DNA of 64,000 nt from Sulfuritortus calidifontis (GTDB lineage Bacteria > Pseudomonadota > Gammaproteobacteria > Burkholderiales > Thiobacillaceae): contig NZ_AP018721.1 in assembly GCF_003967275.1 (NCBI RefSeq), positions 2,232,001 to 2,296,000 of the forward strand. The letters are read 5' to 3'. Positions 1 to 9,728 of the stretch are shown in pieces. The position numbers and the translations under genes were made by a program. How positions within the stretch are numbered: position 1 is the stretch's first letter; each line of letters begins with the position of its first letter. Under the pieces are notes generated by a model, which was not told the origin of the DNA, did no database searches, and saw only the letters and a list, made by a program, of their open reading frames with translations.

Positions 1-594
1 TGCTTGGAATTCCGGGGCGGCGTCGATGAAGGCGAAAGGCTCGCCATAGGCCAGCAGACGCCGGTAGAGCTGGTCCGGCGGGAAGTGCAGATCGGCCACG
101 GTCTCGCCGTAGGCGTTGTAGTTGATGCACTCGCCCAGCTCGCGCAGCAGGTCCAGCCGGGGGGTATCCAGCTCCAGGGTCGCGGCGACGCGCCGGGCGC
201 TGTCGGCCATGCCGTCGCCGAAGGCGGCGACCACCGCCCAGATCCGCTGGGCGCCATTGAGCTGGCGATCGACGATCAGGCTGGTGCAGATGTCGGCCGC
301 CTGGTCGATGTGCGGCTCGAAGTTGGGGTGCGTCGGCAGCTCGCCCGGGTTGTGATGGTCGAACCAGCGTACCCGCGCGCCCGCCGCCAGCAGGCGGTCC
401 AGGTCTGCCCGGTTGCGGGCCACGGCAATGTCGAGCGCGGTGACGACATCGCCGGCCCCGGCCGACACCCGTGCCAAAAGGCCGATGTCGCGCTTGACCC
501 CGGTCACCAACTGGCTTGCGGCCGGCTGGCTCAGGCGCAGCTGCAGCAGGGCGCAGATCCCGTCCGCGTCGCCGTTGAAGGCATCGTATAACAT
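1..594 (-). CDS. DHH-family phosphoesterase (partial, C-terminus beyond window)
   Basis: Read on the minus strand from ATG at 594, the frame stays open to the window edge (198 codons). Near the N-terminus is NGDADG (residues 7-12), the first metal-binding motif of DHH phosphoesterases, and FDHH follows at about 78-81, the signature that names the family. Members use two metal ions (usually Mn) to hydrolyse phosphodiesters, for example nanoRNase/pAp phosphatase, or act as exopolyphosphatase-like enzymes; the exact substrate cannot be told from this half. The start codon overlaps by two bases the most upstream ATG of the divergent VanZ-like gene, so the two promoters must lie within coding sequence or one of the starts is further in. 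Confidence 0.8.
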   Translation of the reverse strand, partial: MLYDAFNGDADGICALLQLRLSQPAASQLVTGVKRDIGLLARVSAGAGDVVTALDIAVARNRADLDRLLAAGARVRWFDHHNPGELPTHPNFEPHIDQAADICTSLIVDRQLNGAQRIWAVVAAFGDGMADSARRVAATLELDTPRLDLLRELGECINYNAYGETVADLHFPPDQLYRRLLAYGEPFAFIDAAPEFQA

Positions 595-1666
595 GCTGGT
601 TGGAGCCTTTCGAATTCACACCTTGAACGCCACGCTCGCCACTTTACTGCAACGCCGCGGCCTTGCCCTGTTTCTGCTGAGTTATGCGGCACTGATTCTC
701 TATGGCAGCCTGCATCCCTTCGGCCCCTGGCTGCCGGCAGGCGAGTGGTCGCCGGGTTTTCTCGTCGCGGCGCTGCCGCGCTTCATCACCCGCACCGATC
801 TGACCACCAACCTGCTGGCCTACACCCCGCTCGGCTACGCCCTGGCGCTGTTGCTGGCGCGCTCCCACAGCCGGCGCCACGGCCTGCTGCTGGCCAGCCT
901 GCTCTGCCTGGGCTACAGCTTCGTCCTGGAAAACCTGCAGACCCTGCTGCCCAGCCGCAACGCCTCCAATCTCGACATCGCCCTGAACGGTCTGGGCGGC
1001 TGGCTGGGCGCCCTCGCCGCGCGCCAGCACCGGCGCTGGCTGGCCTGGCTGGAGCTGTTTCTGCGCTGGCGCGAGCGCTGGTTCCTGCCGGGTGCGGCGA
1101 GCAATGCCGGGCTGATCCTGCTGCTGCTCTGGCCGCTCGCCCAGTTCAGCCTGATGCCCTTCCCGGCCATGGGCTGGGTGGAACTGTACCTGCGTCCGAT
1201 CGAGGCCGGCCTGGCCCTCGCCAAGCCGAACTGGCCTTGGCTGCTGGCGGTCTTTCTGGAGATGGCGGTGCTCGGCAGCTTCGCCGCCAGCCTGCTGCAG
1301 CCGGGCCGCTATGCCGGAGCGCTCGCCCTGCTGTTTCTCAGCGCCTTCGCCCTGAAGGTGCTCGTCGCCCTGCTGCTCTTGCGCTTCGGGGTGCTGGGCG
1401 GGGTGCTGTCGCTGGAGACCGTGGGCGGCTTTATCGCCGCCTACTGGTTCCTGCTGCTGCCGCCGGCCGCGCGCCAGCGCCGGGTGACGGCGGCAGCGCT
1501 CCTGGGCACGGTGGTGCTGTTGCGCCTGACCCTGGCCAAGTACCTGCTGCTGCCGACGTCGAACCCGTTCAACATCGTCGGCCTGGCTGACCTCACCGCC
1601 TCGCTCTGGCCTTATCTCGCCCTGGCCACCCTGCTCGCCCTGGCCTGGCGCCGCGATCAGGCCTGA
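593..1666 (+). CDS. VanZ-like family membrane protein
   Basis: A 357-residue, strongly hydrophobic protein with about eight to ten predicted membrane segments. The N-terminal segment followed by YGSLHPFGPW resembles the start of VanZ-like domains; the N-terminal half fits VanZ-like proteins and the rest is additional membrane helices. The family is named after the teicoplanin-resistance accessory gene, but most members have no known function. ATG at 593 is the start chosen; a TTG at 623 would avoid overlapping the divergent DHH gene and is equally possible. The 3-prime end overlaps the convergent aroK by 10 bp. There is no resistance context here, so no antibiotic role is implied. Confidence 0.7.
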   Translation: MLVGAFRIHTLNATLATLLQRRGLALFLLSYAALILYGSLHPFGPWLPAGEWSPGFLVAALPRFITRTDLTTNLLAYTPLGYALALLLARSHSRRHGLLLASLLCLGYSFVLENLQTLLPSRNASNLDIALNGLGGWLGALAARQHRRWLAWLELFLRWRERWFLPGAASNAGLILLLLWPLAQFSLMPFPAMGWVELYLRPIEAGLALAKPNWPWLLAVFLEMAVLGSFAASLLQPGRYAGALALLFLSAFALKVLVALLLLRFGVLGGVLSLETVGGFIAAYWFLLLPPAARQRRVTAAALLGTVVLLRLTLAKYLLLPTSNPFNIVGLADLTASLWPYLALATLLALAWRRDQA

Positions 1667-2250
1667 TCGGCGGCGGCCTCGACCCGGGCCAGTTCCTGTT
1701 CCAGCCGGCGCACCAGGCAGTGGGTGCTCTGCTTGCCGCTGTCGATCACGATGTCGGCCACTTCCAGATAGAGCGGATGACGCTGGGCGTAGAGGGCCTG
1801 AAGCCGTGCGAGCGGGTCTTCGGTCTGCAGCAGCGGCCGGTTGCGGTCGTGCCGGGTGCGCAGGAACAGCTCCTGCGGGCTGCAGTGCAGATAGACCACG
1901 ATGCCGCGCGCCTTCATGTGTTCGCGGTTGACCGGGTCGAGCACGGCACCGCCGCCGGTGGCGAGCACGATGCCCTGGCGCTGGGTCAGCTCGTCGATCA
2001 TGGCCGATTCCCGCTTGCGGAAGCCGGCCTCGCCCTCGATCTCGAAGATGGTGGGGATGGAGACGCCGCAGCGGGCGACGATCTCGTAGTCGGAATCGAC
2101 GAATTCCATTTCCCGGTGGCGGGAGAGCAGGCGGCCGATGGTGGTCTTGCCCGCGCCCATGAGGCCGACCAGGATGATGCTGTGGGTGGCGGCCGCCGGT
2201 TTGGCCGGAACCGGCGGGGCGTCCGCGGCGGGGGTGTCGTTGCAGTTCAT
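1657..2250 (-). CDS. aroK: Shikimate kinase
   Basis: Phosphorylates shikimate at the 3-hydroxyl with ATP in the cytoplasmic pathway to chorismate and the aromatic amino acids. Visible are the Walker A loop GLMGAGKTT, the substrate-binding DSD, the GGG shikimate loop and the lid arginines in RHDRNRPLL. The ATG at 2250 gives 197 residues, slightly longer than the usual 170-180 because of a Pro/Ala-rich N-terminal extension of about 25 residues before the P-loop strand. The frame is open further upstream, but that would run into dciA. In many proteobacteria aroK is followed by aroB; here it ends against the convergent VanZ-like gene and aroB is not in the window. Confidence 0.93.
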   Translation of the reverse strand: MNCNDTPAADAPPVPAKPAAATHSIILVGLMGAGKTTIGRLLSRHREMEFVDSDYEIVARCGVSIPTIFEIEGEAGFRKRESAMIDELTQRQGIVLATGGGAVLDPVNREHMKARGIVVYLHCSPQELFLRTRHDRNRPLLQTEDPLARLQALYAQRHPLYLEVADIVIDSGKQSTHCLVRRLEQELARVEAAADQA

Positions 2251-2260
2251 GGCGCCGATT

Positions 2261-2701
2261 TTACCCGCGCTGATGCCTGAGCAGGCGGGCGACCGCCGCC
2301 TTGAGTTCGGGATCGGCCACGCTGGATTCGAGTTCTTCCCAGGCGGCGAGGGCCTGCTGGCCCATGCCCGGCTTTTCCGGGCGGGGGGCCTGGGCCCAGT
2401 CGGCCCGCAGCTTGATCTTGAGCTCGCCCACCGGCACCGGGCCGGTGGCCAGGGCCCGGCAGACCGTGGCGGCCTGGGCCCGCAACCGTGCGGCGGCAGC
2501 GCCGTTGCCGCAATAGACCACGGCGGCCCCGTCCTGGACCGCCGCCACCCGGCAGGCACGGGCCAAAGCGGGGCCGACCGCCCGGGCGAACAGGCGGTTG
2601 AGCTCGCGCAGGCGCTCGGCCTCGGGCAGCAGGGCGGCCAGGCCGGCGTTTTCCTTGAGCAAGCCGCGCAGGCGGATGGGTTGGGCGGGCGGACGGGGCA
2701 T
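2261..2701 (-). CDS. dciA: DciA-like DUF721 protein (replicative helicase loader family)
   Basis: A 146-residue basic protein beginning MPRPPAQPIRLRGLL. The central part (ELNRLFARAVGPALARACRV, then VYCGNGAAAARLRAQ) follows the DUF721 pattern of a DNA-binding domain with a conserved basic strand-helix unit. DciA loads or stimulates the DnaB helicase in bacteria lacking DnaC. Its position divergent from secA is a recurrent arrangement in proteobacteria and supports the call. A TTG at 2722 could add seven residues; ATG at 2701 is preferred. No strong ribosome-binding site is seen for either. Ends 10 bp before the aroK start, so the two genes are probably co-transcribed. Confidence 0.7.
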   Translation of the reverse strand: MPRPPAQPIRLRGLLKENAGLAALLPEAERLRELNRLFARAVGPALARACRVAAVQDGAAVVYCGNGAAAARLRAQAATVCRALATGPVPVGELKIKLRADWAQAPRPEKPGMGQQALAAWEELESSVADPELKAAVARLLRHQRG

Positions 2702-2777
2702 GGCGCCGTAAGGAAAGGGCAATGACCGCTATGGTAACATTGGCCGATTTTCCAATGCCTTAGGCCGTTTTTCCTCG

Positions 2778-5522
<2,745 letters not shown>

Positions 5523-5524
5523 TT

Positions 5525-5668
5525 CCCCCTCCCTGCCTCCCCCACAAGTGGGGGAGGTGTAACCCTCCCTGCTTCCCCCACTAGTGGGGGAGGTGTAACC
5601 CCGCCCTGCTTACCCCATGAATGGGGGAGGAATGCTCCCTCCCCACTTGTGGGGAGGGCCGGGGTGGG
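5525..5668. repeat. GC-rich short palindromic repeat cluster
   Basis: Four copies of a hairpin-forming module of the type CCTCCCCCA-CAAG-TGGGGGAGG follow each other directly after secA, separated by TGTAACCC-type spacers. The loop varies (acaagt, actagt, atgaat, acttgt) while the CCTCCCC/GGGGAGG arms are kept. This is the same family as the units at 6.9 kb, 8.6 kb and inside waaA. Transcribed copies could form stable stem-loops and may end or stabilise the secA transcript. Confidence 0.75.
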
Positions 5669-5734
5669 GAAATGACGACATTGCCTAACCCGTCGCCATA
5701 TCCGACAATTCCGATCAACTATCGGAGAACGACC

Positions 5735-5962
5735 ATGCCCTATTTCATTTACAAGATCGGCCCGCTCAACATCCTGGAAAAACAGGACCAGGCTGACAGC
5801 TTCAAAGAGGCCAAGGCCAAGGCCAACGAACTGCGCAAGCGGCTCGACCCCAACACCGGCACCAGCATCAAGATGATCTTCGCCGAAAATGAGTTGCAGG
5901 CCGAGGACATCCTGTCGCAGCCGCGCGAGCTCGACCCCACCCTGGCCGGCGACGACTATTGA
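5735..5962 (+). CDS. Conserved small hypothetical protein (75 aa)
   Basis: A 75-residue soluble protein starting MPYFIYKIGPL, with an alternating hydrophobic first strand, a charged Lys/Ala-rich helix (FKEAKAKANELRKRL) and an acidic tail ending DPTLAGDDY. ATG at 5735 is preceded by CGGAGAAC at good ribosome-binding distance, which decides this start. The codon usage is like neighbouring genes, and the strand-helix pattern looks like a real compact fold. No function is recognised. The next open frame begins 41 bp downstream. Confidence 0.65.
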   Translation: MPYFIYKIGPLNILEKQDQADSFKEAKAKANELRKRLDPNTGTSIKMIFAENELQAEDILSQPRELDPTLAGDDY

Positions 5963-6003
5963 GTCCAAGTGGCCAGTGGACAGCCTTCAGCCGACAGCAA
6001 ACC

Positions 6004-6351
6004 ATGGCCTTTGAGAACTTATACGTTTGGCAGCGTGCCGCGCGGCTTTCGGCCGATTTGTATAAATCGCTCAGTGAATGCCGTGACCGTGGTTTTAAGG
6101 ATCAGATCACAAGGTCCAGCCTCTCCGTTCCGTCCAATATCGCAGAGGGCATGGAACGCGAATCAGACAAAGAAAAAGTCCGGTTTCTCGACATAGCCAA
6201 GGGTTCGGCCGCGGAATTGCGCACTCAAATCCATATCGGGATGGAAATCGGCTATATCCCAAAAGACATGGGGAGCCGTTGGATTGCAGAGACCAAGGAA
6301 ATCAGCGCAATGATCGTCGGCCTGATGCAATCTCTTAAATCTGCAAACTGA
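6004..6351 (+). CDS. Four-helix-bundle protein (23S rRNA intervening-sequence protein family)
   Basis: A 115-residue, all-helical protein beginning MAFENLYVWQRA. The sequence AxxLSxxLYKSL, FKDQITRSSLSVPSNIAEG and ELRTQIHIGMEIGYI is the hallmark of the family first seen in 23S rRNA intervening sequences (TIGR02436-type). Function is unknown; members occur sporadically and are often lost or gained between close relatives. AT-richer than its neighbours, and flanked by degenerate CAGTGG/CAGTTG-type inverted repeats at about 5968-5998 and 6347-6372, suggesting a gene cassette inserted between two resident genes. Confidence 0.85.
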   Translation: MAFENLYVWQRAARLSADLYKSLSECRDRGFKDQITRSSLSVPSNIAEGMERESDKEKVRFLDIAKGSAAELRTQIHIGMEIGYIPKDMGSRWIAETKEISAMIVGLMQSLKSAN

Positions 6352-6372
6352 CCGCTGCGAACTGACAACTAC

Positions 6373-6816
6373 ATGTCCGGCTACAACGAAGACGCCTACC
6401 GCGACGCGCGCGAATCGGCCATCGCGATCAAGTGCCCGTTCGAGCGGGGCCTGCTGTCGAAATGCAGCAACTGCTCGCTGGCCAAAAGGCTGCTGCTGGC
6501 CGAGCGCGAGGCGATCAGCTGTACCGACCACGCCGCCAATGAGCAATGCAAGGCCTTCCATCAAGCCCTGCATGTGAATGCCCGCTTCGCCCTGCAGATC
6601 GACCCGGCCGCGCCCTGGCCTTTCGGCAAGGAGATCCGCGCCCAATGCGGCGGCGTACTGGGACTGAAGACGGTGCTGGGCGATGGCGGCGACATGGCCG
6701 ACATCCACGGCCTGCTGGCTGACGGCATTGCACGCTTCGGCAGCATCGAGCAGCTGCCCTATTCCGAGATCATGCGCAGCGTGGTGCACTACGAGCCACG
6801 CAAGCGGCGAAAGTAG
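6373..6816 (+). CDS. Conserved hypothetical cysteine-containing protein (147 aa)
   Basis: A 147-residue soluble protein, MSGYNEDAYRDARESA at the start. It contains IKCPFERGLLSKCSNCSLAKR, where three cysteines (spacing C-X9-C-X2-C), with further cysteines at CTDHAANEQC, could bind a metal ion or cluster. The middle part (WPFGKEIRAQCGG) and the C-terminus (PYSEIMRSVVHYEPRKRRK, basic) are well defined. No named family is recognised. It starts directly after the four-helix-bundle cassette, and its reading frame ends where the 57-bp repeat array begins. Confidence 0.65.
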   Translation: MSGYNEDAYRDARESAIAIKCPFERGLLSKCSNCSLAKRLLLAEREAISCTDHAANEQCKAFHQALHVNARFALQIDPAAPWPFGKEIRAQCGGVLGLKTVLGDGGDMADIHGLLADGIARFGSIEQLPYSEIMRSVVHYEPRKRRK

Positions 6817-6851
6817 CGACTGCCCCACACCCCATGGGCGAGGGGGTGCAC

Positions 6852-7342
6852 TTCCTCTTCCGTTTATGGGGCAGGCTGGGAGAAGCTCAAGCCCGACCCA
6901 GCTTCAGTCCCCTCCCCCGTTTATGGGGCAGGTCGGGAGGGGCTCAAACCAGGCCCAGCTTCAGTCCCCTCCCCCATTTATGGGGGAGGTTGGGAGGGGC
7001 TCAAACCAGGCCCAGCTTCAGTCCCCTCCCCCATTTATGGGGGAGGTCGGGAGGGGCTCAAACCAGGCCCAGCCTCAGTCCCCTCCCCCATTTATGGGGG
7101 AGGCCGGGAGGGGCTCAAACCCAGCCCAGCTTCAGACCCCTCCCCCATTTATGGGGGAGGTTGGGAGGGGCTCAAACCAGGCCCAGCTTCAGTCCCCTCC
7201 CCCATTTATGGGGGAGGTTGGGAGGGGCTCAAACCAGGCCCAGCTTCAGTCCCCTCCCCCATTTATGGGGGAGGTTGGGAGGGGCTCAAACCAGGCCCAG
7301 CTTCAGTCCCCTCCCCCATTTATGGGGGAGGTTGGGAGGGGG
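6852..7342 (+). repeat. Tandem array of a 57-bp unit with internal palindrome
   Basis: Units start at 6852 (degenerate), 6909, 6966, 7023, 7080, 7137, 7194, 7251 and 7308 (last one truncated), exactly 57 bp apart. Each carries the palindrome CCTCCCCCATTTATGGGGGA followed by GGTTGGGAGGGGCTCAAACC and a CCAGCTTCAG spacer. The unit is 19 codons long and has no stop in any of the three plus-strand frames, while all minus frames contain stops; that is why long spurious reading frames cross the array. Sequence between 6817 and 7346 holds nothing else. The array ends a few bases before the stop codon of the convergent methyltransferase gene. Confidence 0.95.
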
Positions 7343-7346
7343 AGAT

Positions 7347-8495
7347 TCACAGGGCATGACTGCGGTCGCCCCGGACGAAGCCCATCAACGGCTGCGTCAG
7401 GCCACGGCCGAGAGCGATCACCTTGAACAGCTCGCCCATCTCGGCCGGCGACATCAGCTTCTGCAGGGCGGCCGCCTGCCTGATATAGCCTGGGTCGGTG
7501 GTCGACTGCCCCTGCAACAGATCGGTGATGCCGCAATTGATCAGAAAACCGGCCTGACTGGCGTAACCCAAGAGCTTCAGGCCGGCATCGAAGCCGGACT
7601 CGGCCACGGCGGTGAAATCGACGTGGGCGGTAATGTCGGTGAGTCCCGGCAGGACGAAGGGATCGGCATGGGCCTGATGCCGGTAATGGCACATGAGCGT
7701 GCCCTGGCTGCGTTGCGGGTGGTAGTACTCGGCGCGGGGAAAGCCGTAGTCGAGGAAGAGCAGCACGCCGCGCTCCAGCATGGCAGCCAGGCTGCGGATC
7801 AGGGCCGGCGCGGCGAGGCTGATCTCGGTCAGGTAGTCGCCCTCGACAGGCAACTTGTCTGCAAGCTCGAACAATGCCCCATCGACCAAGGGCCGGTCCT
7901 GCCAGGCGAAAGCCTCGCCCGCCTGGATCACGCCGCGTTCCTGCCATATGCCATTCCGATAGTGCACCAGATGCACCGGCAGGGCATCGAGCACCTCGTT
8001 TCCCAGCACGACGCCGGAGAACCGTTCCGGCAGGGCGTCGAGCCAATGCAGGCGTGGCAGCAGATCCGGCGCCTCGCGCGCGAACAAGGCGCGTTGGCGC
8101 TCACGCAGGTCGGCACTGAGTTCGAGGATGGCGTAACGCGGTGGCAGGGCGTCAAGTTCAGCCAGGCCGCGCAGCAGATCGAGCGCCAGCCGGCCGCTGC
8201 CGGCGCCCAGCTCGAGCACCTCGCCCCCGGTCTGCGCCAGCACCTCCGCCGCCTGGCGGGCCAGGGTGCGGCCGAACAGCGGCGTGAGTTCCGGCGCGGT
8301 GACGAAGTCGCCGGCGGCGCCGAACTTCTGCGCCCCCGCGCTGTAATAGCCGAGGCCGGGGGCATAGAGCGCGAGTTCCATGTAACGGGCGAAGTCGAGC
8401 CAGCCGCCGGCGGCCTCGATCGCCCCGGCGATGTGCCGGCTCAGGGCCTGGCTGAGGGCGAGGGCATCGGGACCGGGGACGGGCAGGCGGGACAT
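7347..8495 (-). CDS. MidA/NDUFAF7-family SAM-dependent methyltransferase (COG1565)
   Basis: A 382-residue class I methyltransferase. The conserved N-terminal pattern FARYMELALYAPGLGYY (residues 35-51) and GDFVTAPELTPLFG, then the SAM-binding loop LELGAGSGRLALDLL (about 95-109), identify the COG1565 family, whose mitochondrial member NDUFAF7 dimethylates an arginine of complex I subunit NDUFS2. The bacterial target is not established. ATG at 8495 matches the family N-terminus; upstream codons only translate repeat DNA. The stop lies immediately next to the 57-bp array, and the start faces another repeat cluster, so the gene is bracketed by the same repeat family. Confidence 0.87.
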   Translation of the reverse strand: MSRLPVPGPDALALSQALSRHIAGAIEAAGGWLDFARYMELALYAPGLGYYSAGAQKFGAAGDFVTAPELTPLFGRTLARQAAEVLAQTGGEVLELGAGSGRLALDLLRGLAELDALPPRYAILELSADLRERQRALFAREAPDLLPRLHWLDALPERFSGVVLGNEVLDALPVHLVHYRNGIWQERGVIQAGEAFAWQDRPLVDGALFELADKLPVEGDYLTEISLAAPALIRSLAAMLERGVLLFLDYGFPRAEYYHPQRSQGTLMCHYRHQAHADPFVLPGLTDITAHVDFTAVAESGFDAGLKLLGYASQAGFLINCGITDLLQGQSTTDPGYIRQAAALQKLMSPAEMGELFKVIALGRGLTQPLMGFVRGDRSHAL

Positions 8496-8537
8496 GGCCG
8501 CATCATAGCGGCTCGCACGCCGCGCCTCCAAAGATTT

Positions 8538-8702
8538 CCCCACCCCTGCTCCCCACCCCTGCCCTCCCTCCCCACCCCTGCCCTCCCCATGAATGGGGAG
8601 GGTGTTATCCATCCCCAATTTATGGGGAAACCGTTATCCCTCCCCCATTTGTGGGGGAAACGTTACCCCTCCCCCATTTATGGGGGAGGCCAGGAGGGGG
8701 AC
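8538..8702. repeat. Dispersed GC-rich palindromic repeats
   Basis: Between two divergent genes lie three short CCCCACCCCTGC direct repeats (8538-8585), followed by four hairpin modules with CCTCCCC/GGGGAGG-type arms around ATGAAT, AATTTA, CATTTG and CATTTATG loops. Same family as the 57-bp array, but with shorter spacers. The cluster fills most of the intergenic space, leaving about 45 bp on each side for promoters. Confidence 0.75.
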
Positions 8703-8748
8703 TTCCGCCGGCAGGCCCACCCCAGCCGCATCCTGTAAAATTTCCTTC

Positions 8749-9678
8749 ATGCACGTCGCCATCATCGGTGCCGGCCCGGCCGGCATGTCCTGCGCCAATG
8801 CCCTGCTGACCTTCGGGCTCACGCCCATCGTCATCGAGCGCAGCAACCATGCCGGCGGCGCCCAGCGCACCAACTTCCACCCCCATCTCTGGCTGCTCGG
8901 CGCGCCCGAGGAAACCGGCATGCAGATGACCGACCGCCTGAGCCGCCACTTTGCCGAGCTGCCCCTGCAGTTTCTGCGCAATACCGAAGTGCAGGCCGTA
9001 CACCGGCAAGGCAAAGGCTTCGTGCTGGAACTGAAGAACGGCGCGGCGCCGCACACCCTCGAGGCCGATGCCGTGGTGCTGGCCACCGGCATGCGCCCGC
9101 GCGCGACGCCCAGGCTGCTGGAACTGGCGGCCCAGAGCCCGCGCGTCATCATCGGCCCGCTGTCGTTTGCCATCCGCGACGAGATCCGTGCCAGCCGGGT
9201 GCTGATTTTGGGCGGGGGCGACAATGCCCTGGACCACGCCCTGTTCCTCTCGGAGCGGGGCAACACGGTCACCGTCTGCACCCGGGGCGAGTTTTCCGCC
9301 CGCCTGCCGTTTCGCGAGGCCTGCGCCAGCCAGGCGACCGTGACCCTGCGCCGGGAGTGCCGGCCCACCGGCTTTCACCTGCAGGACGACCAGGTCCGGG
9401 TGCACCTGCCGGAGGGCGAACAGCCCTACGATTGGCTATTGGTGATGTACGGCTATGAGCCGAACACCGAGATCGTCGAGCGCTTCGACCAGGGCATCCG
9501 CCCGCGCCGCACCCGAAACGGCCACATCGTGGTCGATCTCTGGCAGCGCAGCTCGGTGGCCGGCATCTACGCTGCCGGCGACATCACCGACTCGCCCCAG
9601 CCGAGCGTGGCCACGGCGATCGCCCAGGGCCTGGCCGCGGCGCGCGCGGTGGAGCGGGATTTGAGCCAGGCGCGATAA
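8749..9678 (+). CDS. FAD-dependent NAD(P)-disulfide-type oxidoreductase lacking the redox CxxC
   Basis: A 309-residue flavoprotein of the thioredoxin-reductase fold. GAGPAG (residues 7-12) binds FAD, GGGDNALDHALFLSERG binds NAD(P)H, and the second FAD signature reads IYAAGDITDS near the C-terminus. Thioredoxin reductase would have a CxxC in the NAD domain; here the equivalent region (EFSARLPFREACASQ) has only one cysteine, so it is more like the TrxR-type ferredoxin/flavodoxin-NADP reductases or other single-flavin reductases. ATG at 8749 begins directly with the FAD strand MHVAIIGAG. No operon partner is evident. Confidence 0.8.
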   Translation: MHVAIIGAGPAGMSCANALLTFGLTPIVIERSNHAGGAQRTNFHPHLWLLGAPEETGMQMTDRLSRHFAELPLQFLRNTEVQAVHRQGKGFVLELKNGAAPHTLEADAVVLATGMRPRATPRLLELAAQSPRVIIGPLSFAIRDEIRASRVLILGGGDNALDHALFLSERGNTVTVCTRGEFSARLPFREACASQATVTLRRECRPTGFHLQDDQVRVHLPEGEQPYDWLLVMYGYEPNTEIVERFDQGIRPRRTRNGHIVVDLWQRSSVAGIYAAGDITDSPQPSVATAIAQGLAAARAVERDLSQAR

Positions 9679-9728
9679 GCAACCCTCTCCCTCTGGGAGC
9701 GGCTGGCGAAGCCGGGCGAGGGAAGGGA

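Noticed and set aside
593-1666. Glycopeptide resistance by vanZ
   Set aside because: VanZ-like proteins are widespread; no van operon here.
6852-7342. 57-bp array as a CRISPR
   Set aside because: The whole unit is repeated without variable spacers, and no cas genes are near.
6683-8738. Long plus-strand reading frames across the repeat array
   Set aside because: They translate the repeat units and then the reverse of the MidA-like gene; no start signal or family.
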